From Desulfovibrionaceae bacterium (lineage in GTDB: Bacteria; Desulfobacterota; Desulfovibrionia; Desulfovibrionales; Desulfovibrionaceae): a stretch of DNA of 52,870 bases. Below, in pieces: positions 24,780 through 33,538 of the stretch. Both the position numbers and the translations under genes were made by a program. The notes beneath the pieces are model-generated. The model saw only the letters and a list, made by a program, of their open reading frames with translations, ran no database searches and was not told the origin of the DNA. The stretch spans positions 1-52,870 of the forward strand of contig JAQXJC010000024.1 of the NCBI GenBank assembly GCA_029008115.1, read 5' to 3'. Numbering within the stretch: position 1 is the stretch's first letter; each line of letters opens with the position of its first letter.

Positions 24780-26274
24780 GCAGTTCTGGATACTTGTCCC
24801 CGTGGCGGCCTATCTGGCCCTTTCCTTTGCCGTGGCCCTGTGGGCGCAGCGGCGGGCCGCCCGTCCCGCCTCCTCGCGCGGCTTTATTGAGGACTACTTC
24901 ATCGGCGGGCGTTCCATGGGCGGCTTTGTGCTGGCCATGAGCATCATCGCCAGCTACGCCAGCGCCAGCAGCTTTGTCGGCGGACCGGGCGTTGCCTATG
25001 CGCTGGGCCTGAGCTGGGTGCTGCTGGCCATGATCCAGGTGCCAACGGCCTTCCTCACGCTGGGCGTGCTGGGCAAGCGTTTCGCCATCATGGCGCGCAG
25101 GACCGGTGCGGTCACAATCACGGATTTTCTCCGGGCGCGCTATGGCAGCGAAGCCGTTGTCCTGCTCTGCTCCATGGCCCTGCTCGTCTTCTTCATGGCC
25201 GCCATGCTGGCGCAGTTCATCGGCGGGGCGCGGCTCTTTCAGGCCGTAACCGGCTATCCGTACATGGCGGGGCTGGCGCTGTTCGGCATCTCTGTGGTGC
25301 TGTATACCGCTGTGGGCGGCTTCCGCGCCGTGGCCATCACCGATGCCGTGCAGGGCGTCGTCATGGTGGCGGCCTCCGTAGTGGTGCTGCTGGCCGTGGT
25401 GCATGCCGGAGGCGGCATGGAACAATGCGTGCAGAAGCTGAAGGCCATTGATCCGGGCCTGATCACCCCCACCGGCCCCGGCAATGCCGTGCCGCAGCCC
25501 TTCATCCTTTCCTTCTGGATACTGGTGGGGCTGGGCATCCTCGGCCTGCCGCAGACGGCACAGAAGTGCATGGGCTACAAAGATTCCCGCTCCATGCACG
25601 ACGCCATGCTCATGGGGACGCTGATTATCGGCTTCATGCTGCTGTGCGCACACCTGTCCGGCACGCTGGGACGCGCCGTTCTGCCCGATCTGCCCTCCGG
25701 CGATCTGGCCATGCCCACGCTCATCGTGCGCCTGCTCCCGCCCTTCTGGGCCGGAGTGTTCATTGCCGGGCCGCTGGCGGCCATCATGTCCACGGTGGAC
25801 TCCATGCTGCTGCTGGCTTCAGCCGCCATTGTCAAGGACCTCTATCTGCACTACCGCCATCAGGGCGATCCGGCGCGCATGACGCCGGAAAGCCTGCGGC
25901 GCATGAGCCTGGCCTCCACCGCCGCCGTCGGCCTGCTGGTCTTTCTGGCTGCCATACAGCCGCCCGATCTGCTGGTGTGGATCAACCTGTTCGCCTTCGG
26001 GGGACTGGAAGCGGTCTTTCTCTGGCCCATTATTCTGGGGCTGTACTGGAAGGGCGCCAATGCGGGCGGCGCCGTGGCCTCCATTCTTGCCGGTGTGGGC
26101 GTCTTTTTCTTCCTCAGCATAGTCAAGCCGCCTCTGGGCGGCCTGCATGCCATTGTGCCCACGCTTGTCATCTCCGGGCTGGCCTTTCTGGTGGGAGCCA
26201 AACTTTCCCGCCCCGCGCCCGCAAAGGCGGTCCGCATGCTCCGGAGCGGTGGCGAACACGGTTCCGGCCGGTAG
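24772..26274 (+). CDS. panF: Sodium/pantothenate symporter
   Basis: A solute:sodium symporter of 500 residues with about 13 hydrophobic segments that imports pantothenate, the CoA precursor. Family features are DYFIGGRSMGGFVLAMSIIA (Na+-binding helix region), SASSFVGGPG, LGLPQTAQKCMGYKD and IMSTVDSMLLLASAAIVKDL. The GTG start at 24772 has GGAGG 9 nt upstream; the frame to 24733 lies wholly in yhdT. Pairing with yhdT strongly supports PanF over other SSS transporters. Confidence 0.93.
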   Translation: MDEQFWILVPVAAYLALSFAVALWAQRRAARPASSRGFIEDYFIGGRSMGGFVLAMSIIASYASASSFVGGPGVAYALGLSWVLLAMIQVPTAFLTLGVLGKRFAIMARRTGAVTITDFLRARYGSEAVVLLCSMALLVFFMAAMLAQFIGGARLFQAVTGYPYMAGLALFGISVVLYTAVGGFRAVAITDAVQGVVMVAASVVVLLAVVHAGGGMEQCVQKLKAIDPGLITPTGPGNAVPQPFILSFWILVGLGILGLPQTAQKCMGYKDSRSMHDAMLMGTLIIGFMLLCAHLSGTLGRAVLPDLPSGDLAMPTLIVRLLPPFWAGVFIAGPLAAIMSTVDSMLLLASAAIVKDLYLHYRHQGDPARMTPESLRRMSLASTAAVGLLVFLAAIQPPDLLVWINLFAFGGLEAVFLWPIILGLYWKGANAGGAVASILAGVGVFFFLSIVKPPLGGLHAIVPTLVISGLAFLVGAKLSRPAPAKAVRMLRSGGEHGSGR

Positions 26275-26306
26275 CGGACTGCGCCTGCCGGCTGCCTGCA
26301 ATACAG

Positions 26307-26340
26307 ACAGGGGAGCTTCCCGCCCGGAAGGCTCCCCTGT
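26307..26340. terminator. Shared hairpin between convergent panF and trmFO
   Basis: ACAGGGGAGC pairs with GCTCCCCTGT, extended by TTCC/GGAA. There is no T-tract on either strand, so termination efficiency is unclear. Confidence 0.55.
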
Positions 26341-26370
26341 CAGATGCGCTTTGCGGGAAGGCTTCGGCAC

Positions 26371-27723
26371 TCAGTCCCCTGTCCCGGCAATGGCCTGCCG
26401 CCAGGCGGCAAAGGCCGTGGCGGCGCGCTCTGCAAACTTCACCTTGCGATCCGACTTTCGCGCCCGTTCCGGCAAATCGGGCATGAGGCCGAAATGCGCA
26501 TTGGAAGGCTGGAATTTCTTTACCGGACGACGCAGATGCGCCAGCAGGGCTCCCAGCGCGCATTCTTCCGGCGGCAGAGGCAGCTCCCGCCCACGGGCGC
26601 GCGCCGCCAGCAGCATACCCAGCCACAGCCCGCAGGCCGCGGATTCCACATAGCCTTCCACACCGGTGATCTGCCCCGCCAGATGCACCCGCCCGTTGTC
26701 CAGCAGGGAAAGGTCCGGGGCCAGCACCTGCGGCGCGTTCACATAGGTATTGCGGTGCATGGAGCCGAAGCGCACGAATTCAGCCCGCTCCATGCCGGGA
26801 ATCTTGCGGAAGACTTCGGCCTGCGCGCCATAGGTCAGCTTGGTCTGGCAGCCCACCAGATTGTATGCCGAGGCATTGCTGGTTTCCTGCCGCAGCTGCA
26901 CCAGCGCCCACGGACGGCGGCCCGTGCGCGGATCAATGAAGCCCACGGGCTTGAGCGGGCCGAAGGTCAGGGTCTTCACGCCGCGCGCCGCCAGCGCCTC
27001 AATGGGCATGCAGCCCTCGAAGTGGACTTCCTTTTCGAATTCCCGGGCCGTCACCTTTTCCGCCGCCATGAGCGCATCATAAAAGGCCAGGTATTCCTCC
27101 CTGCTCATGGGGCAGTTCAGATAATCCCCCTCGCCGGGATGCTCCTGCTCGCAGTCATAGCGCGAAGCCCGGAAGACCACGCTCATGTCCAGCGATTCCG
27201 CGGAGACAATGGGCGCGATGGCATCATAAAAATACAGGTGCCTTCCGCCCACTGCGCGGGAAAGCGAGTCGGCCAGCTCCTCCGAAGCCAGGGGGCCGGC
27301 AGCGATAACGACCTTGTCGAACGGGGAGAGCGCGGGATCATCCAGCCCCCGTATCCGCCGCGCCACGCGGACAATGCCGGGGCAGGCATCCACGCATGCG
27401 GTCATGTCTCTGGCAAAGGCTTCGCGATCCACGGCCAGCGCCTTTCCCGCAGGCACGGCGTTGGCATCGGCCAGACGCATGAAATCCGAGCCAAGCGAAC
27501 GCATCTCCGCCTTCAGCATGCCTATGCCGGACGTTGGCTCGTTGTTGCGCAGCGAGTTGGAGCATACCAGCTCCGCCAGGCAGGGACTGGTATGCGCGGG
27601 GGACATGTGATCCGGCTTCTGCTCAAACAGCGTCACAGGCACGCCGGCCCGCGCCAGCCGGAGCGCGCATTCGCATCCCGCCAGCCCGCCGCCGACAATG
27701 CCGACAGTCATCATTTCGTTCAT
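26371..27723 (-). CDS. trmFO: Folate-dependent tRNA m5U54 methyltransferase TrmFO
   Basis: A flavoprotein that methylates U54 in the T-loop of tRNA using methylene-THF. The 450 residues begin with the FAD-binding GIVGGGLAGCECA, followed by HTSPCLAELVCSNSLR containing the family Cys, RHLYFYDAIAPIV, and late AGQITGVEGYVESAACG and RRPVKKFQPSNAHFGLMPDL, all diagnostic for TrmFO (Gid). The start at 27723 has GAGG 7 nt upstream. It is encoded alone, converging on panF. Confidence 0.97.
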   Translation of the reverse strand: MNEMMTVGIVGGGLAGCECALRLARAGVPVTLFEQKPDHMSPAHTSPCLAELVCSNSLRNNEPTSGIGMLKAEMRSLGSDFMRLADANAVPAGKALAVDREAFARDMTACVDACPGIVRVARRIRGLDDPALSPFDKVVIAAGPLASEELADSLSRAVGGRHLYFYDAIAPIVSAESLDMSVVFRASRYDCEQEHPGEGDYLNCPMSREEYLAFYDALMAAEKVTAREFEKEVHFEGCMPIEALAARGVKTLTFGPLKPVGFIDPRTGRRPWALVQLRQETSNASAYNLVGCQTKLTYGAQAEVFRKIPGMERAEFVRFGSMHRNTYVNAPQVLAPDLSLLDNGRVHLAGQITGVEGYVESAACGLWLGMLLAARARGRELPLPPEECALGALLAHLRRPVKKFQPSNAHFGLMPDLPERARKSDRKVKFAERAATAFAAWRQAIAGTGD

Positions 27724-27890
27724 GGCTTCCTCGTCTCTGCAAACAATGGTACCGACATACCTACCGGGTGCGCCGCCTTTTGGCAAATTGAAAGTGCGCG
27801 CCTTCAGGGGGACTCCGTCTCTTGCCCTCCATACGGCTTTGCGCTACAAGTGGCTCTTCGCCCCTGCCGCGCACTCCCGGAGTTGTTGCC

Positions 27891-28370
27891 ATGTCCGCAC
27901 CTGCCTGTCCCGTCTCCATCCGCTACGTCTCTGCCGCCGCCCGCGAAATCTACGCCCGGGACGGCGGGCTGCGCTGTGCCACGCCCGGCGCCGCCGGCAT
28001 GGATCTGCGGGCCTGCTGCGCGGAAGAGACCATCTCCATTCCGGCAGGCGGGCGGGCGCTCATCCCGGCGGGCGTGGCCGTCCAGCCCGGGATGCCCGGC
28101 ATTGCGGGCTTTGTCTACTCCCGCAGCGGCCTCGGCGCAAAGCGGGGGCTGACCGTGGCTCAGGGCGTAGGACTTATCGACCCTGACTACACCGGCGAAA
28201 TCATGGTGATGCTGCTCAACACTGCCGACCAGTGCCGCGAAATCCGACGAGGAGAGCGCATGGCCCAGCTGGTCTTCCAGCCCTTTTTCCGGGCTGACTG
28301 CACCGAGGTGCCTGCGCTGAACTCCACGGAACGCGGCAGCGGGGGATTCGGACACACCGGCCGCCAGTAG
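27891..28370 (+). CDS. dut: Deoxyuridine 5'-triphosphate nucleotidohydrolase
   Basis: dUTPase hydrolyses dUTP to dUMP, preventing uracil misincorporation. The 159-residue trimeric-type enzyme has the five motifs: GAAGMDLRA (1), YSRSGLGAKRGL (2), the active-site segment GLIDPDYTGEIMVMLLN (3), RRGERMAQLVF (4), and the C-terminal ERGSGGFGHTGR (5). GGAG lies 8-11 nt upstream of 27891. A small GC hairpin at 28394-28409 separates it from argD. Confidence 0.96.
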   Translation: MSAPACPVSIRYVSAAAREIYARDGGLRCATPGAAGMDLRACCAEETISIPAGGRALIPAGVAVQPGMPGIAGFVYSRSGLGAKRGLTVAQGVGLIDPDYTGEIMVMLLNTADQCREIRRGERMAQLVFQPFFRADCTEVPALNSTERGSGGFGHTGRQ

Positions 28371-28446
28371 CTCCGGCATACCCGGCTCCCGCACGGGCCA
28401 GACGGCCCGCTCTTCCCCTCTTCCCATACTGCACAAGGAATCTGAC

Positions 28447-29658
28447 ATGTCTGCCATTTTCGACGCCATCAAGCATGATGAAGAAACACTGCTCTGCCGC
28501 TCCTACAGCCGCTATCCGCTGGCCATAGTCCGGGGCAAGGGCGCCCGCCTGTGGGACGCGGACGGCAAAGAATATATCGACCTGCTGGCCGGCATCGCCG
28601 TGACCGCGCTGGGCCATGCCAACGATGAAATCACGGAGACCATCGCGCGGCAGGCCGCCACGCTCACCCACGTGAGCAACCTCTTCTACCAGCAGGCCCA
28701 GCTGAAGCTGGCCCGTCTGCTGGAAGGCACGGCGCACTTCACCAAGGCCTTCTTCTGCAATTCCGGCGCGGAAGCCAATGAAGCCTGCATCAAGCTGGCC
28801 CGCCGCTACATGGCAAAGGTACGGCAGAATCAGGCCTGCGACATCATCACGCTGGAAGGCTGCTTCCACGGCCGCACCTACGGCTCGCTGGCCGCCACGG
28901 GCCGCCCTTCCCTTCAGGACGGCTTCCATCCCTTCCCCGCCGGCTTCAGGCAGGTGCCGGCCAATGATCTGGACGCCCTGCGCGCCGCCGTGGACGACAG
29001 GACCGCCGCGGTCATGCTGGAAGTGGTACAGGGAGAAGGCGGCATCAAGCCGCTGGACGCCGCCTATCTGCGGGGCGTTGAGGCCCTGTGCAGGGAAAGG
29101 GGCGTGCTGCTCATTGTGGACGAGGTGCAGAGCGGCCTGTGCCGCACGGGCACGTTCTGGGCCTTTCAGAATTTCGGCATCACGCCGGACATCATCAGCA
29201 CAGCCAAATCACTGGCCAACGGCCTGCCCATGGGCGCCATGCTGACCACGGACGAGGTGGCGCGCGGCTTCGTGGCCGGCAGCCATGCCACCACCTTTGG
29301 CGGCGGCGAGCTGGTGGCGGCCACAGCGGCCAAGACCGTGGAAATCATGCTGCGCGATCATCTTGCGGAGCGCGCCGCCACGCTGGGGGCGCAGCTCAAG
29401 ACGCAGCTGGAAGCCCTTGCGGCCCGCGTGCCCGGCCAGATCAGGGAAGTGCGCGGCCTTGGCCTGATGCTGGGCATCGAACTGACCAGCCCCGGCAAGG
29501 ATGTCTGGCTGGAGCTGATCAGCCGCGGCTTCATCTGCAACCTCAGCCATGAGGTGACGCTGCGCCTGCTGCCTCCGCTGACCATTGCGCAGGCAGATCT
29601 GAATGCCTTTGTGCACACGCTGGAAGACATCCTCAGGGAAAAGGCCGCCAGGGGCTAA
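28447..29658 (+). CDS. argD: Acetylornithine aminotransferase
   Basis: A class-III PLP aminotransferase for arginine synthesis (N-acetylornithine/N-acetylglutamate semialdehyde) that often also serves as succinyl-DAP aminotransferase. The 403 residues have FCNSGAEANEACIKLARRY, FHGRTYGSLAATG, VDEVQSGLCRTGTFWA and the PLP lysine in DIISTAKSLANGLPMGAM, then HATTFGGGELVAA. AAGGAA lies 7 nt before the ATG. Other arginine genes in the window (argF-argB) are 17 kb away. Confidence 0.93.
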   Translation: MSAIFDAIKHDEETLLCRSYSRYPLAIVRGKGARLWDADGKEYIDLLAGIAVTALGHANDEITETIARQAATLTHVSNLFYQQAQLKLARLLEGTAHFTKAFFCNSGAEANEACIKLARRYMAKVRQNQACDIITLEGCFHGRTYGSLAATGRPSLQDGFHPFPAGFRQVPANDLDALRAAVDDRTAAVMLEVVQGEGGIKPLDAAYLRGVEALCRERGVLLIVDEVQSGLCRTGTFWAFQNFGITPDIISTAKSLANGLPMGAMLTTDEVARGFVAGSHATTFGGGELVAATAAKTVEIMLRDHLAERAATLGAQLKTQLEALAARVPGQIREVRGLGLMLGIELTSPGKDVWLELISRGFICNLSHEVTLRLLPPLTIAQADLNAFVHTLEDILREKAARG

Positions 29659-29711
29659 CCGGCGGCCCTGCCGGAGCGCCCGCACAGGCGGGCAGTCGGC
29701 GGAAATAATCA

Positions 29712-29740
29712 TTTACAAGCCCTGTGGACTGTGCTAAACG
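29712..29740 (+). promoter_or_regulatory. Probable promoter of the DksA-like gene and murJ
   Basis: TTTACA and TAAACG are 17 bp apart. A small hairpin (GGAAGCGG / CCGCTTTCC, 29766-29795) followed by TTTGTGTTT lies in the leader and could attenuate. Confidence 0.45.
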
Positions 29741-29890
29741 CACTCCACTTTTTATGACAGCACAGGGAAGCGGCCTCGGAAGGAGACCGCTTTCCTTTGT
29801 GTTTCAGGGCAGTTCCAGCCTGATGCCGCCCGCACGCAGGCCCGGACGATCTGCCCGCGCTCTCATCCGCAGACGCTCAAGGAGTCAAGA

Positions 29891-30109
29891 ATGGACGTTT
29901 TTGATCAGGCAACCGAAATAGAACGCATGGACCGTGAATCCGCCCTGCTGCGCGCCAGATCCATGATGGATCAGGAAGGCCCCGAATGGATTGACGGCGT
30001 GGCCTGCTGCCGTGAATGCGGCGCACCCATTCCTCCGCGCCGCCTTCAGGCCCTGCCCGGCGTGGGCCTGTGCGTCTCCTGCCAGGAAGAACGCGAGCAG
30101 GGCTTCTAG
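29891..30109 (+). CDS. Short DksA/TraR-type zinc-finger protein
   Basis: A 72-residue protein of the TraR/DksA C4 zinc-finger family, which binds in the RNA polymerase secondary channel and alters initiation. Its C-terminal half shows CRECGAPIPPRRLQALPG followed by CVSC, giving the two CxxC pairs. It lacks the long coiled coil of full DksA, like TraR or the YbiI group. AAGGAG lies 6-7 nt upstream. It lies 14 nt before murJ, apparently in one transcript. Confidence 0.85.
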   Translation: MDVFDQATEIERMDRESALLRARSMMDQEGPEWIDGVACCRECGAPIPPRRLQALPGVGLCVSCQEEREQGF

Positions 30110-30123
30110 CCGGAGGGCGCCGG

Positions 30124-31680
30124 ATGGGCATACTGACCGCACAGCACCGCATGGGGGCGGCTGCCGTCATCATGGGGGCCAGCATCATGCTTTCCCGCTT
30201 CATGGGACTTTTGCGGGACAAGGTCATCTCATGGCAGTTCGGCGCCAGCGGCGAAGCGGACATGTACTTCGCCGCCTTCGTCGTACCGGACATCATCAAC
30301 TATCTGCTGGCGGGCGGCTATGTCTCCATCACCCTGATTCCCCTGCTTGCCAGCCGCTTTCAGGAGGATGAGCAGGACGCATGGCGCTTTTTCTCCTGCG
30401 TCTTCTGGTGGGCGCTGGCCGCATCTGTACTGCTCACGGGGCTGGCGGCCGTCTGGGCCGCGCCTCTGGCCGCATGGGTGGCCCCCGGCTTCAGCGAGAC
30501 GCAGACAGCCCGGCTGGCCTCCTTCCTGCGCATCATCCTTCCCGCACAGGTATTCTTCCTTGGCGGCGCCTGCTTCAGCGCCCTGCTGTTTCTGCGACGG
30601 CAGTTCACCGTTCCCGCGCTCACGCCTCTCATCTATAATGGGGCCATCATTCTTGGCGGCCTGCTCCTGCCGGTGCCGGGCATGGAGGGCTTCTGCTGGG
30701 GCGTCACTGCCGGCGCGGCGCTGGGCGCCTTCATCCTGCCCTGGATGGCCGCGCGCCAGGACGGACTGCATGTCAGCTGGCAGTGGCGGCATCCCCTTAT
30801 GGGGCGCTTCCTGCTCATCGCCCTGCCGCTCATGCTGGGGCAGTCCGTCGTCATGCTCAACGAGCAGTTCCTGCGTGTCTTCGGGTCGCTGGCCGGCGAT
30901 GGCGCCGTCAGCCTGCTCAGCTATGCGCGGCGTATTGCGCAGGTGCCGGTGGGCATGGTGGGGCAGGCCGCGGCCGTGGCGTCCTATCCCTTTCTGGCCG
31001 CCCTGGCCGCCAGGGGAGAGGCGGAAACATTTGACCGCACGCTGAACGCCGCCCTGAAATCCTCGCTGGCCCTGCTCATCCCCTGCGTCATGTGGATGCT
31101 GGCCGCGGCACTGCCCACCATGCGCTTCATCTTTCAGGGAGGGCAGTTCAATGCCGCCGACACCCTTGCCTCCGTCCCGCTGCTTCAGCTCATGCTGCTC
31201 ATGACGCCCTTCTGGACGGCGCAGATGATCATCGGCCGCGCCTTCTACGCCCACGGCGACACCCTGACGCCGGCCCTTGCTGGAACCGCCGTCACGCTGG
31301 CAAGCATTCCGGTCTTCATCTTCTGGGCGGCGCCCGCCGGGGCTCCGCCCATTGCGGCGGTCTCTACGCTGGGCGTGCTGGTCTATGCGCTGCTGCTGAC
31401 GGAAATCTGGCGGCGGCGGCACGGAAGCGCGGCCTTTGCCGGCATTGTACGCCAGTCCTGCCAGTGCCTGCTGCTCTGCCTGCCCGCCACGGCGGCCGCA
31501 TGGTGGGCGGGAGAACGCTGCATGGAAGCGCTGCCTCTCGCACCGGCATTTGCCGCGCTGGTCGCGCTGGCCTGCGGCGGGCTTGTCTTCGCGCTGTGCT
31601 ATGCGCTCCCGGCATGGAAGCTGGCGCCGGAACTGCTGGCGCCCCTGCTGTCGCGCCTGCGCCGCGGAGCGGCCTCCTGA
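30124..31680 (+). CDS. murJ: Lipid II flippase MurJ
   Basis: A MOP-superfamily membrane protein of 518 residues with about 14 hydrophobic segments that flips lipid II across the inner membrane for peptidoglycan synthesis. Features are the N-terminal LSRFMGLLRDKVISWQFGAS, the GEADMYFAAFVVPDIINYLL segment, and mid-protein SYARRIAQVPVGMVGQA, all characteristic of MurJ (MviN). GGAGG lies about 9 nt before 30124. The RluA-type gene follows after 28 nt. Confidence 0.94.
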   Translation: MGILTAQHRMGAAAVIMGASIMLSRFMGLLRDKVISWQFGASGEADMYFAAFVVPDIINYLLAGGYVSITLIPLLASRFQEDEQDAWRFFSCVFWWALAASVLLTGLAAVWAAPLAAWVAPGFSETQTARLASFLRIILPAQVFFLGGACFSALLFLRRQFTVPALTPLIYNGAIILGGLLLPVPGMEGFCWGVTAGAALGAFILPWMAARQDGLHVSWQWRHPLMGRFLLIALPLMLGQSVVMLNEQFLRVFGSLAGDGAVSLLSYARRIAQVPVGMVGQAAAVASYPFLAALAARGEAETFDRTLNAALKSSLALLIPCVMWMLAAALPTMRFIFQGGQFNAADTLASVPLLQLMLLMTPFWTAQMIIGRAFYAHGDTLTPALAGTAVTLASIPVFIFWAAPAGAPPIAAVSTLGVLVYALLLTEIWRRRHGSAAFAGIVRQSCQCLLLCLPATAAAWWAGERCMEALPLAPAFAALVALACGGLVFALCYALPAWKLAPELLAPLLSRLRRGAAS

Positions 31681-31708
31681 CCGCGTGTCTCCTGTGGAGG
31701 ACAATGCC

Positions 31709-32692
31709 GTGCACGACCTGCCGCCGCACATCCACGCCGGCCCCCCCTGCCGCCTCGATCACGCCCTTGCACAGCTGCTGCCGGACCTGGGATTGCGCGG
31801 ACGACGGCGCCTCATCCAGCGCGGGGCCGTGCTTGTCATGGGGCATCCACGTCCCGCCGCGCATGTCGTGCGGACGGGCGACGAGCTGCGCATTGTGCAG
31901 CCATGCTCCCCGGAACGCGCCCTGGATGCCGGCACAGGGACGGAGCTTCAGCCCTTTCTGGCCGAAGAAGCCCGCCTGATTGCCCAGCGCGGCGGCTTCT
32001 GCTTCCTTGCCAAGCCTGCGGGCCTGCATTCCGTCGCTCTGGCCGGCGGGGAGGGGCGTTCCCTGGAAGAGCTTCTGCCCCGGCTCATGCAGAAAGCAGA
32101 TACGGCGACTGCCGGCACAGCCTCTCCCGAACTGCTGCAACGGCTGGATCGGGGCACGTCGGGCATCGTGACCGCAGCCCTGCGGCCCGCACTGGCCCAG
32201 GCATGGCGCGATGCCGAAGATCGCGGCCTGTGCCGGAAGCGCTATCTTGCCCTGCTGTCCGGGCGGCTGCCTGCGGAGCGCACGCTCCGCCTTGCTCTGG
32301 ACATGCGGCGGCGCAAACGCACCCGCGTGCTGGATACTGACGCCGCTCCTCTGCGGCACACATGCTTCACTCCCCTGCTCCATCTTGACGGCCCTGCCGC
32401 CGCAACGCTCCGGGAACGCCTCGCGCCGGAAAATCCTGCCGTATCCGCTCTCACGCTGGCCGGATGTACCATCCGCAAGGGGGCGCGGCATCAGATACGC
32501 GCCCACGCCGCCGCGCTGGGCCTGCCCCTGTGGGGAGACGCCCTCTACGGCGGCAGCGGACGTTTTCTTCTGCATCACGGCGGGCTGGATTTTCCGGGGC
32601 AGCACATTGTCCTGCTCCCAGTCTGGAGCACCTGCTTCCCCCCGCAAACACAGGCATTCCTGCGCCGCTGGCTGGATACGGGAGCCATCTGA
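31709..32692 (+). CDS. RluA-family pseudouridine synthase
   Basis: A 327-residue RNA pseudouridine synthase with an N-terminal S4-like segment (RLDHALAQLLPDLGLRGRRR). The catalytic loop reads LLQRLDRGTSGIV, keeping the Asp of HRLDxxTSG but with Gln for His. GARHQIRAHAAALGLPLWGD is the usual late motif. The start is GTG at 31709, supported by GGAGG 8 nt upstream; the longer frame overlaps murJ. It is divergent enough from RluC/RluD that the target uridine cannot be assigned. It is a second RluA-type enzyme in the window besides the CoaE fusion. Confidence 0.85.
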   Translation: MHDLPPHIHAGPPCRLDHALAQLLPDLGLRGRRRLIQRGAVLVMGHPRPAAHVVRTGDELRIVQPCSPERALDAGTGTELQPFLAEEARLIAQRGGFCFLAKPAGLHSVALAGGEGRSLEELLPRLMQKADTATAGTASPELLQRLDRGTSGIVTAALRPALAQAWRDAEDRGLCRKRYLALLSGRLPAERTLRLALDMRRRKRTRVLDTDAAPLRHTCFTPLLHLDGPAAATLRERLAPENPAVSALTLAGCTIRKGARHQIRAHAAALGLPLWGDALYGGSGRFLLHHGGLDFPGQHIVLLPVWSTCFPPQTQAFLRRWLDTGAI

Positions 32693-32785
32693 CCGCACAA
32701 CGCACCTTCCCGCATGCCCGGAACGGCGTTCCTGCCAACGGCGTACTTCCTTTCTTTTCCGCAAAAAAAATCCATAAAATTCACG

Positions 32786-32837
32786 AAAAATGAAAATTGC
32801 ATCTTTTCTTTGCAGTTTTTCATTTTTTTTGTATATA
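32786..32837 (+). promoter_or_regulatory. AT-rich hairpin and promoter upstream of the phosphate transport pair
   Basis: AAAAATGAAAATTGC and GCAGTTTTTCATTTTT form an AT-rich inverted repeat. TTGCAG (32810-32815) and TATATA (32832-32837), 16 bp apart, form a promoter within it. The repeat may be the terminator of the upstream gene or an operator overlapping the promoter. Confidence 0.5.
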
Positions 32838-32911
32838 TCGAGAGATTTTTTTGCCCCGTGCCGCCTTCTGCCTGGGCGGCGAGCCGCGCACCTTTCACCC
32901 TCGGAGTCGCC

Positions 32912-33538
32912 ATGTTCGATTCTCTGCTTCCCAAGTCCGCGCCTTTCTTTGAAATGCTGATTCAGCAGAACTCCTGCCTGCGCTCCGTGGCCGGGCATCT
33001 GGTGCGCATGGGCGAAGACCCGGGACACCGGGACGACGCCCTCAAGACCATCGCTCTTCTGGAAGAAAAGGCCGACCACGTCTATCTGCGCATCACGCGC
33101 GAACTTTCCAAGACCTTCATCACGCCCATTGACCGTGAAGACCTGCTCCGCATCAGCCAGACGCAGGAGGAAATCATCGACAATCTCCAGCAGCTGGCCA
33201 CGCGCCTGCATATCTACGAATGCTCCGCGGTGCCCTTCCCCGCCATGCAGCTCCTGCGCACGCTGGAAGAGATGTTCGCCCTGCACAATACCATGCTGGA
33301 GGGGCTCTCCCGCAAGCGCGACGCGCACAAGACACGGGCCTTCCGCTCGCTGCGCGGCGACTGCGACACTCTGCTCAGCGTGGGCGTGGCGGAACTGATG
33401 GACGCCAAGGAGCTGACTCCCGCCGCCCTGCTGGAGATTATCAGATGGAGCCAGCTCTATGACCGCATGGAGCAGGTTGTGACGCTGGTGGTCAAGGCGG
33501 CGGAAACCATCGAAGAAGCGGTGCTGAAAAATGTTTGA
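32912..33538 (+). CDS. DUF47/PhoU-like phosphate transport accessory protein
   Basis: A 208-residue, mostly helical protein of the DUF47 family (PhoU-related), typically encoded beside PiT transporters and thought to regulate them. Visible are MFDSLLPKSAPFFEMLIQQN at the start, EEKADHVYLRITRELSKTFITPIDREDLL, and DRMEQVVTLVVKAAE near the end. GGAG lies 8 nt upstream of 32912. Its end overlaps the pit gene by 8 nt, so the two are probably translated together. Confidence 0.92.
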   Translation: MFDSLLPKSAPFFEMLIQQNSCLRSVAGHLVRMGEDPGHRDDALKTIALLEEKADHVYLRITRELSKTFITPIDREDLLRISQTQEEIIDNLQQLATRLHIYECSAVPFPAMQLLRTLEEMFALHNTMLEGLSRKRDAHKTRAFRSLRGDCDTLLSVGVAELMDAKELTPAALLEIIRWSQLYDRMEQVVTLVVKAAETIEEAVLKNV

